Source of the DNA: DMER64 sp964542305
GTDB taxonomy: Bacteria > Bacteroidota > Bacteroidia > Bacteroidales > UBA932
Direction: 5' to 3'
Assembly (NCBI GenBank): GCA_964542305.1
Contig: CAZITX010000021.1
Location: 1 to 44,371, forward strand
Length of the DNA stretch: 44,371 nucleotides
Shown here: piece after piece, positions 34,277-41,460 of the stretch
Numbering within the stretch: the first letter of the stretch is position 1
How the letters are laid out: each line of letters begins with the position of its first letter
Position numbers and translations under genes: made by a program
Notes under the pieces: generated by a model
The model's database searches: none
Told to the model about the DNA's origin: nothing
The model's input: the letters and a program-made list of their open reading frames with translations, nothing else

Positions 34277-35587
34277 ATGAAAATAAAAAGCATTAACCGG
34301 CAAATACTGGACCTGGCACTGCCCAGCATTTTGGCAGGGATAACCATACCTCTTGTAGGAATGGCAGATACGGCCATTGCAGGACGTTTGGGCTCTGCTA
34401 CTGCCATAGGAGGCATTGCCATTGGATCTACTTTGTTTGACCTTTTGTATTGGAACTTCGGATTTTTGCGGATCGGTACCGCAGGCATCACTGCCCAGGC
34501 TTACGGAAAAAGAGACCGTTCGGAAATGGTCCGCACCGGCCTGCAGGGACTGGCCGTTGCCTTGGGCTTTTCCTTGTTTTTGTTATTGATCCAATGGCCT
34601 TTTGCACGCATGATTCTGTGGCTTTCCCCTTCTTCACCCCAGGTGGAAATGCTTGCACGCGAATATTTTTTCATACGGATCTGGGCAGCTCCGGCCGTAC
34701 TTATGCTTTTTGTTTTGAGGGGTTGGTTCATTGGCGTGCAAAACACGTTTGCTTCTATGATCATGGATGTCGTTATCAACGGGTCCAATATTGGCCTGAG
34801 CATATACCTTGCATTGTATTGCCACATGGGTCTGCGGGGAATTGCCCTGGGAACATTGGCTTCTCAATACATAGGGATCTTATGCGCCATGGTGCTCCTT
34901 GTTGTGTATTACCGGAAACTGGCACCTTTTGCAAACTGGAAATCCATTTGGAGAAAAGACGGATGGAAACGGTATTTTACCCTTAGCGGAAATCTTTTTG
35001 TGAGATCAATCTGCATGTTACTGGTCTATACCGGATTCACTTTTTTGGCTGCCAAATATGGGGATACCCTTCTGGCTGTGGCTACCATTATGATGAAATT
35101 GTTGCTTCTGTTTGCCTATTTTGTAGACGGATTTGCCTATGCCGGAGAAGCATTGACAGGCAAATTCATAGGCGCGCGGGATAAATTATCCCTGGTGCGT
35201 TCGGTAAAAATTCTTTTTATCTGGACTGCCGGAGTCGGAATCGTTTCTACCATCCTTTACATTATCGGAGACCAATGGCTGCTGCGCCTGATGACTTCTG
35301 CCCCTGAAGTTATTCATGCCGCCAGGCCTTTTTTACCGTGGTTGTACAGCATGCCGTTGATATCCAGTCTTACGTTCATGTGGGACGGGATTTTCATAGG
35401 GGCTACGGCCGGCAAGGCATTGCGCAATACCATGATCATTTCTGTCATGGCATTTTATGCCGGTTACCTTATATTGGAACCGGGTCTGGGAATACAGGCT
35501 TTATGGATTGGATACGCGGCACATCTGGTTGCACGATCGTTGGTGCAAACCCTGTTGGCGCGCAAACACGTATTCAGGATAATCTGA
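34277..35587 (+). CDS. MATE-family efflux transporter
   Basis: A 436-residue, 12-segment inner-membrane exporter of the MATE (DinF-like) group. Landmarks: LDLALPSILAGITIPLVGMADTAIAG across the first helix, TAQAYGKRD, FVDGFAYAGEALTGKFIGARD. It expels drugs or metabolites with Na+ or H+ antiport. Substrate not predictable. Probably co-transcribed with rsgA. Confidence 0.92.
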   Translation: MKIKSINRQILDLALPSILAGITIPLVGMADTAIAGRLGSATAIGGIAIGSTLFDLLYWNFGFLRIGTAGITAQAYGKRDRSEMVRTGLQGLAVALGFSLFLLLIQWPFARMILWLSPSSPQVEMLAREYFFIRIWAAPAVLMLFVLRGWFIGVQNTFASMIMDVVINGSNIGLSIYLALYCHMGLRGIALGTLASQYIGILCAMVLLVVYYRKLAPFANWKSIWRKDGWKRYFTLSGNLFVRSICMLLVYTGFTFLAAKYGDTLLAVATIMMKLLLLFAYFVDGFAYAGEALTGKFIGARDKLSLVRSVKILFIWTAGVGIVSTILYIIGDQWLLRLMTSAPEVIHAARPFLPWLYSMPLISSLTFMWDGIFIGATAGKALRNTMIISVMAFYAGYLILEPGLGIQALWIGYAAHLVARSLVQTLLARKHVFRII

Positions 35588-35593
35588 CTTTCT

Positions 35594-36037
35594 TTATTTT
35601 TTTTCGGGTGTTTTTATATCCGGAGTACCCCCGGAGGCCGGAGAAGGCGGAGGTATGGGAATAGCCTTTTTATCTTCTTTTTTTGACAACTCGGGAGAAA
35701 TGATCTGCCCGCTTATTCGTACGGTAGGTTCAATGGATAACTGATCCGAATGAAGTTCTCCGGTAAAAATGCATTTGTCCCGTAAAGAGGCAAGTTCCGA
35801 AACCCGTAATATTCCGTCAAAACTGCCGCTGATATCCACGCATTTACATTCAACTTCCCCGCTGCATTTCCCGGTTTCGCCAATAACCAGCTTTCCATCG
35901 GTTTTGATTTTTCCTTCCAGATAGCCGTCAATCCGGATGTCATGCTGAGTAGTTATGTTTCCTACAATCTTTGTGTTGCCGCATATGCGGGTAACGTTGT
36001 TCAGTTGAGCTGAACCGTTTTCTTTATCTAGAGCCAT
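35594..36037 (-). CDS. bactofilin (polymer-forming cytoskeletal protein)
   Basis: A 147-residue protein with a central bactofilin domain of regular beta-strand turns (GNTKIVGNITTQHDIRIDGYLEG, KLVIGETGKCSGEV, DISGSFDGILRV) and a proline-rich tail (IPIPPPSPASGGTPD). Bactofilins self-assemble into filaments without nucleotide. I chose the ATG at 36037. It follows the S41 protease, with a -7 box between the two. The stop is six bases from the convergent MATE stop. Confidence 0.9.
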   Translation of the reverse strand: MALDKENGSAQLNNVTRICGNTKIVGNITTQHDIRIDGYLEGKIKTDGKLVIGETGKCSGEVECKCVDISGSFDGILRVSELASLRDKCIFTGELHSDQLSIEPTVRISGQIISPELSKKEDKKAIPIPPPSPASGGTPDIKTPEKK

Positions 36038-36058
36038 AATCGTTTTTTTATTCGAAAA

Positions 36059-36066
36059 CAAATATA
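36059..36066 (-). promoter_or_regulatory. -7 box for the bactofilin gene
   Basis: TATATTTG on the minus strand, 21 bases before the bactofilin ATG and just after the S41 protease stop. No TTTG at standard distance. Confidence 0.5.
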
Positions 36067-36071
36067 ACATA

Positions 36072-37631
36072 TTATTTATTGTCTTCCACTACTGACAATG
36101 CTTTTTGCAATTGAACGTCATCCCGTATCATGCTTCTGAACCTGCCTTCCTGCAAGTAGTAACGGCAGGCAATTTCTTCTTCAAGCAAGGGTTGTATCTC
36201 GTGACGGTAATGGTGCAGATCCCGGGCTTTGTCGGCGGACAATGCATTTTTTAACGCGTCTATCTCTTTCTCAATCAGCTTGTCATACCCCTCCGCCTGT
36301 GCCGTTTTAGTGAACGTTTCCAAAAGGATTTCCGTTGCACTGCGATCATCAAATTCCTTAGAAGCCGTCACTTCCACAAAATCGTTATAATCCTCATCGG
36401 ATAAATAAAAAGAGGCTGCCGGAGGTATGGAATCGTGACGTGTATAATAACGCAAGGAATATTCATGCAGGTAATCCCTGGCTACCAGTTCCATAGCTAT
36501 CCTGCTGTACAGAGGCAAAGAAAGCGGATGATCGGGAACAATGCCGCCTTCTTCGTTGAGGCCCGGTGTTCCGTCCCCGTTTCTGTGTTCATAATCCAGG
36601 GATTGTACACACCGGCCGCTGGGTATGTAATATTTTGCCGTGGTAATTTTCAGGTTTGCATTATAGCTTAAGGGCCTGATGGTCTGCACCAGCCCTTTCC
36701 CAAAAGTTTTCTCACCCACGATGACACCTCTTTTCAGGTCCTGTACCGCACCGGCCACAATCTCGGACGAAGAGGCAGAATGATTGTTGACCAATACCGC
36801 CAGAGGAGTCTCGGTATCCAACGGTTCTTCTTTGGTATAATGTTCTATATCAAACCGTTCTATCCGGCCTCTGGCAGAAACCACCATTGTATTTCTGGGC
36901 AGGAATACAGACAGCAGTTTAACGGCTTCATCCATCAACCCGCCTCCGTTGCCTCTCAGATCAAGTACAATCCCCTTAACGGGATGCTTTTCTTTCATTT
37001 CACCGAGGGCTTTTCTCACGTCTGAAGCACCTCCCTGCGTAAATCCTGTCATACGGATATAAGCTATGCTGTCCTGTAGCATACAGGCAAGACCGACATC
37101 AGATATATGTACTTTATCACGCACTACCTTCATGGATAAGGTATCCCCGCCTTTGAGTTTTTTCACCAAAAACTCCACTTCTGTGCCGGGGATTCCTTTC
37201 ATAAGCGAACTGCACGTATCGGCACTTAAATCAGCTACCGGCCGGCCGTCTATGGCAAGTATGATGTCACCGGCAACCAGTCCCGCTTTTACGGCGGGCG
37301 ATCCGGCATACGGCTCGGACACAAGAACTCCTTCGCCCGGGCGTTTTTTGATTAGTGCGCCCACGCCTCCGTAACTTCCCGTAGTCATTATTTCTATGGA
37401 TTCATTCTCTTCTTCGGGAATGAACTCCGTATAAGGATCCATTGTGGAGAGCATAGCCTGTATCCCCGTATAGACCAGGTCATCCAAGGCCACGGAATCT
37501 ACATAATAGAGCGATATTTCCCGCAACAGGGAGTGAAAAATGTCCAGGCTTTTGGATGTGTTGAAATCGGCACTCTGGGCATTGGCCGCAAGGGGCAGTA
37601 GAAGTGCAAGAATTATCGCTTTGAGCTTCAT
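36072..37631 (-). CDS. S41-family C-terminal processing protease
   Basis: A 519-residue exported protease. Signal peptide MKLKAIILALLLPLAANAQ; PDZ domain around GGVGALIKKRPGEGVLV and GLVAGDIILAIDGRPV; catalytic domain with LDLRGNGGGLMDEAVKL, NHSASSSEIVAGAVQDLKR (Ser nucleophile) and KTFGKGLVQT (Lys base). The last ~150 residues are a helical extension common in Bacteroidota. It processes or degrades periplasmic proteins. Confidence 0.93.
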   Translation of the reverse strand: MKLKAIILALLLPLAANAQSADFNTSKSLDIFHSLLREISLYYVDSVALDDLVYTGIQAMLSTMDPYTEFIPEEENESIEIMTTGSYGGVGALIKKRPGEGVLVSEPYAGSPAVKAGLVAGDIILAIDGRPVADLSADTCSSLMKGIPGTEVEFLVKKLKGGDTLSMKVVRDKVHISDVGLACMLQDSIAYIRMTGFTQGGASDVRKALGEMKEKHPVKGIVLDLRGNGGGLMDEAVKLLSVFLPRNTMVVSARGRIERFDIEHYTKEEPLDTETPLAVLVNNHSASSSEIVAGAVQDLKRGVIVGEKTFGKGLVQTIRPLSYNANLKITTAKYYIPSGRCVQSLDYEHRNGDGTPGLNEEGGIVPDHPLSLPLYSRIAMELVARDYLHEYSLRYYTRHDSIPPAASFYLSDEDYNDFVEVTASKEFDDRSATEILLETFTKTAQAEGYDKLIEKEIDALKNALSADKARDLHHYRHEIQPLLEEEIACRYYLQEGRFRSMIRDDVQLQKALSVVEDNK

Positions 37632-37652
37632 TGTTATAAAATCTTATTTAGA

Positions 37653-37680
37653 CAAAATTACTACAATTCTTATATCTTTG
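37653..37680. promoter_or_regulatory. divergent -7 boxes for the S41 protease and rdgB
   Basis: Minus strand TAATTTTG (37653-37660) lies 21 bases before the protease ATG. Plus strand TATCTTTG (37673-37680) lies only three bases before the rdgB ATG, so rdgB mRNA would start at or within its start codon. Confidence 0.6.
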
Positions 37681-37683
37681 GGT

Positions 37684-38253
37684 ATGGAATTGATTTTCGC
37701 CACAGGCAACAAACATAAATGTGAAGAAGCAAGGACCATATTGGGACCTTCGGTTTCAATAATTATGCCGTCCGCACTCGGGTTTTCCGGAGAAATCCCC
37801 GAAACAGGCACAACGTTAAAAGAAAATGCCCTGCAAAAAGCGGCATTTATTTGGGAAAAATTCCGTGTTCCCTGTTTTGCCGATGACACCGGTCTGGAAG
37901 TGGATGCACTGGACGGGGCTCCGGGAGTATACTCGGCTCGTTACGCCGGAGAATCCTGTTCCCCATTGGAAAACGTCAGGAAATTGTTGCACCGGTTACA
38001 AAACACCTCGGCAAGGACAGCCCGGTTCCGTTGCGTTATCGCACTTATTACGGACGGACAGCCTGAATTCTTTGAAGGGGTGGTTGAAGGAAAGATCATC
38101 CGGGAGCCAAAAGGTGCCGGAGGGTTCGGTTACGATCCCGTCTTTGTACCGGATGGCTATGACAAAACATTTGCCGAATTAACGGCCACGGAAAAAAATC
38201 TGATTTCCCACCGAAAACGGGCCCTGGAAAAAATGGCCCTGCTATTCCAATGA
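37684..38253 (+). CDS. rdgB: XTP/dITP pyrophosphatase
   Basis: A 189-residue Ham1/RdgB-family enzyme that removes non-canonical purine triphosphates. Landmarks: FATGNKHKCEEA, FADDTGLEVDALDGAPGVYSAR split across the active site, GFGYDPVFVPDGYDKTFAEL and the C-terminal KNLISHRKRAL. I chose the ATG at 37684 since the family begins MELIFATGN. The stop overlaps recO (ATGA at 38250-38253). Confidence 0.95.
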   Translation: MELIFATGNKHKCEEARTILGPSVSIIMPSALGFSGEIPETGTTLKENALQKAAFIWEKFRVPCFADDTGLEVDALDGAPGVYSARYAGESCSPLENVRKLLHRLQNTSARTARFRCVIALITDGQPEFFEGVVEGKIIREPKGAGGFGYDPVFVPDGYDKTFAELTATEKNLISHRKRALEKMALLFQ

Positions 38254-38978
38254 TCACACCGGTTACGCTTATTGTCCTAAACACCAGACCCTACAGGGAA
38301 ACCAGCTTGTTGGTCAATGCCTACACAAATATCTGGGGAAGGGCCGATTTTGTGATCAAGGGCATCCGGACACCCGGCCAAAGGGCGGCGGCTTCCCTTT
38401 TCCATCCCTTAAGCATACTGGAAGCGCAAACATATTACAAGAGCGAAAGAGAGTTGCATCAACTGAAAGAATTTGAAAAAAAATACTTGCTGGAAGGACT
38501 ATGCAGAGATGTGCGTAAAAGCAGTATAGGTCTTTTCATAGGAGAGTTCTTGTATAAAACGGTCAGGGAATCGGAGAAAAATCCCGCCCTGTTCCGGTTT
38601 ATGGAAGAAACCGTCTTAGGCCTGGACCGTGCCACGGAGGGCCTGCCGGATATTCACCTGTATTTTGCCACACTTTTAGGCAAATACCTGGGTTACGAAC
38701 CCGCGTTGGAAACGTATTCCGGGGAAAAGCCGTTCTTCCATATGAAAGATGCCTGTTTCCGGGAGAACCCCGATACATCGTTCGGGGCTTTTGACCGGGA
38801 AGATTCCGCCCTGATGCAGAAAATCCTGGCCTGTGCTTCAGAGGAAAAAATTCCTTTATTGTGTTCCGGTTCACGACGAAATCATTTCCTCAACAGTCTG
38901 ATAAACTATTACGGGTACCACATGGGAAAATGCCCCGAGATTAAATCTCTTGAGGTTTTGCATCAGGTTTTTCTTTAG
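38250..38978 (+). CDS. recO: DNA repair protein RecO
   Basis: A 242-residue protein with an N-terminal OB-fold (TPVTLIVLNTRPYRETSLLVNAY, GRADFVIKGIRTPG) and a helical C-terminal domain. RecO loads RecA on single-stranded DNA with RecR. Some zinc cysteines of other RecO proteins are absent, as is common in this phylum. Coupled to rdgB by overlapping stop and start. Confidence 0.9.
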   Translation: MITPVTLIVLNTRPYRETSLLVNAYTNIWGRADFVIKGIRTPGQRAAASLFHPLSILEAQTYYKSERELHQLKEFEKKYLLEGLCRDVRKSSIGLFIGEFLYKTVRESEKNPALFRFMEETVLGLDRATEGLPDIHLYFATLLGKYLGYEPALETYSGEKPFFHMKDACFRENPDTSFGAFDREDSALMQKILACASEEKIPLLCSGSRRNHFLNSLINYYGYHMGKCPEIKSLEVLHQVFL

Positions 38979-38986
38979 TAACTTTG
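38957..38986 (+). promoter_or_regulatory. promoter of the GH3 gene, partly inside recO
   Basis: TTTG (38957-38960), 18 bases, then TAACTTTG (38979-38986). The ATG follows seven bases later, so the leader would be only one to three bases. Confidence 0.7.
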
Positions 38987-38993
38987 TGCGCTC

Positions 38994-40526
38994 ATGTCAC
39001 TGATCAACACCGCCTACAGGCTCTATAACAAAAGACTCCTGACAGAACTGGACTTTGCTTCCCGGGATCCTTTTCCTTTCCAGGAAGCCACGTTTGGTTA
39101 TTTGATGGAACATGCGTCGAATACCGCTTTCGGGAAAGATCACAAAATCTCCGGGATCAAAAGTATTGATGCCTTTCAACAACGGATTCCCCTGCATACG
39201 TACAACCAGATTGAACCTTATATACAACGTAGCCTGAAAGGGGAAGAAAACATATTATGGGACAAACCCGTGCAATGGTTTGCTTTATCCAGCGGAACTT
39301 CTTCCGCAAAATCCAAGTTCATTCCCATGAACAGGGAAAACTTGCAGTTTTGTCATTACAAAGGCATGTTAACCATTCTCTCTTCGTATGTGAGAACGTT
39401 CCCGAAATCAAAGCTGTTCCTGGGCAAATCCCTTACTCTTGGAGGAAACCGCCACATAGACAAAAGCATAGACACGTCCTGCTGCTACGGAGATCTCTCG
39501 GCATTTTTGCTTATCAACACACCGCTTTTTGCGCGTATGTTTACCACTCCTACCAAAAGGATCGGGCTGATTCCGGACTTTGAATACAAAATTGAACAGG
39601 TTAGCAAGCTCATTGCCCGGCAAAACCTGGTCAGTTTTTCCGGTGTGCCTTCATGGAACCTGATTTTAATGCGCAAAGTGCTGGAGATCACAGGAAAAAG
39701 CAACCTCAGTGAACTCTGGCCACATATGGAACTTTTTATGCACGGAGGGGTAAGTTTTGAACCCTACCGGGTCCATTACAAATCATTGTTTCCTTCTCCG
39801 GACATGCATTACCTGGAAACATACAACGCCTCTGAAGGCTTTTTTGCTTTCCAGACAGACCTGAACGATCCCGGTCTTCAATTGCTGCCCAATGTAAGTG
39901 TGTTCTATGAATTCATACCCCTGGACAAACTGGAAGCCGCACAAAACGGATCTTATACCCGGTTCCTGACCATGGACAATGTGGAAAAAGACACACCTTA
40001 CGCCATGGTCATATCCACAAATTCCGGATTATGGCGCTATTTGATAGGAGACACCGTCCGTTTCACAGGCCTATATCCTCACAAGATCCGGATCACCGGA
40101 CGTACAAGGCTTTTTATCAATACTTTCGGTGAAGAACTGATGATAGAAAATGCGGAACGTGCCTTGGCACATGCTTGTGATGTTACGGGCGCAAGCGTCC
40201 ATGAATATACAGTGGCTCCGGTATTTATGGATACCCGGAAGAAAGGGACCCACCAATGGCTTATAGAATTTGAATCCATGCCGCCGGATATGGAAACATT
40301 TACACAAATTTTAGACAGGGCCCTGATGGACCAGAATTCCGATTATGAAGCTAAAAGGCTGGATACCGGAACTATGGATATGCCGCAAATAACCAGTATG
40401 AAAACAGGAAGCTTTTACCGGTGGATGGCGCTCAATGATAAGCTGGGCGGACAAAACAAAGTGCCCCGACTGTGGAGCACCCGTCAATATGCGGAAGCTT
40501 TATTGAAAATCAATGAAGGATTGTGA
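38994..40526 (+). CDS. GH3-family acyl-adenylate synthetase
   Basis: A 510-residue protein of the GH3 auxin-responsive-promoter family (ANL-type adenylating enzyme). Landmarks: FALSSGTSSAKSKFIPM (ATP loop), YLETYNASEGFFAFQ, WRYLIGDTVRFT and INTFGEELMIENAE. In plants such enzymes join amino acids to acyl hormones; the bacterial substrate is unknown. The LuxE-like gene downstream overlaps by 14 bases, a stable pairing in Bacteroidota. Confidence 0.9.
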   Translation: MSLINTAYRLYNKRLLTELDFASRDPFPFQEATFGYLMEHASNTAFGKDHKISGIKSIDAFQQRIPLHTYNQIEPYIQRSLKGEENILWDKPVQWFALSSGTSSAKSKFIPMNRENLQFCHYKGMLTILSSYVRTFPKSKLFLGKSLTLGGNRHIDKSIDTSCCYGDLSAFLLINTPLFARMFTTPTKRIGLIPDFEYKIEQVSKLIARQNLVSFSGVPSWNLILMRKVLEITGKSNLSELWPHMELFMHGGVSFEPYRVHYKSLFPSPDMHYLETYNASEGFFAFQTDLNDPGLQLLPNVSVFYEFIPLDKLEAAQNGSYTRFLTMDNVEKDTPYAMVISTNSGLWRYLIGDTVRFTGLYPHKIRITGRTRLFINTFGEELMIENAERALAHACDVTGASVHEYTVAPVFMDTRKKGTHQWLIEFESMPPDMETFTQILDRALMDQNSDYEAKRLDTGTMDMPQITSMKTGSFYRWMALNDKLGGQNKVPRLWSTRQYAEALLKINEGL

Positions 40527-41460
40527 TATCATTGAAACGTTTCGTTACCAGGCAACACATACAGGTGTGTATGCCCGTTACCTGGAGCTGCTCGGTATAG
40601 ATCCCCTCCGGGTACAGTCTCCGTCTGCCATTCCGTTTCTTCCCATCCGTTTTTTCAAAACCCACAATGTATACAACGGCCTGAAACCCCCCATGGAGGT
40701 TTTCACAAGTTCAGCCACTACCGGCATGATACCTTCCCGACACCCGGTAGACAGTCTGGAGCGTTATGAGAAAAACGTCCTGGAAATTTTTCGTCATTTT
40801 TACGGTGACCCGTCACAATACACCGTCCTGGGCCTGCTGCCTTCTTACCTGGAAAGAAAAGGTTCTTCCCTGGTATATATGATGAAGGTTCTGATGGAAC
40901 ACGGCAACATTTCCGAAGACGGTTTTTACCTTTACAACAGGCAGGCTTTGTATGAACGCCTTATGGCACTGGCGGCCAAAAACATGCCCGTCTGGCTCTT
41001 AGGGGTCAGTTTTGCCTTGCTTGATTTTGCCAGAGAATTCACGGTTCATCACCCGGGTCTTACAATAGTGGAAACAGGAGGCATGAAAGGACGGGGAACC
41101 GATTTAACCCGCGGGGAACTCCACCGGCAGTTAAAGCAAGGTTTTCCGCAAAGTCCGGTACACAGCGAATACGGAATGGCCGAGTTGTTTTCCCAGGCCT
41201 ATTCCTGCACAGAAGATGATTTTTTCAGTTGTCCGCCTGTTATGCAGGTGAAGATCCGGAACCTCCAGGACCCTTTCATGGAAGAGCCTGACGGCCACCG
41301 GGGAGGCATCAATATCATTGACCTGGCAAACCGCCATTCCTGTTCTTTCATTGAAACCGAAGACCTGGGATTTCGTCTGTCAGACGGACGTTTCCAAGTT
41401 TTGGGAAGAATCCCCGACGCCGAACGCCGGGGATGCAATATGCTTATTGATACTTACTGA
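40513..41460 (+). CDS. LuxE/PaaK-like acyl-protein synthetase
   Basis: A 315-residue adenylating-type protein related to LuxE acyl-protein synthetases (PF04443). FLPIRFFKTHNVY, VFTSSATTGMIPSRH (ATP-binding loop), VETGGMKGRGTDLTRGEL and HSEYGMAELFSQAYS are typical. It probably activates a fatty or aromatic acid together with the GH3 protein. Its 3' end overlaps the convergent DUF2723 gene by 17 bases. Confidence 0.85.
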   Translation: MKDCDIIETFRYQATHTGVYARYLELLGIDPLRVQSPSAIPFLPIRFFKTHNVYNGLKPPMEVFTSSATTGMIPSRHPVDSLERYEKNVLEIFRHFYGDPSQYTVLGLLPSYLERKGSSLVYMMKVLMEHGNISEDGFYLYNRQALYERLMALAAKNMPVWLLGVSFALLDFAREFTVHHPGLTIVETGGMKGRGTDLTRGELHRQLKQGFPQSPVHSEYGMAELFSQAYSCTEDDFFSCPPVMQVKIRNLQDPFMEEPDGHRGGINIIDLANRHSCSFIETEDLGFRLSDGRFQVLGRIPDAERRGCNMLIDTY

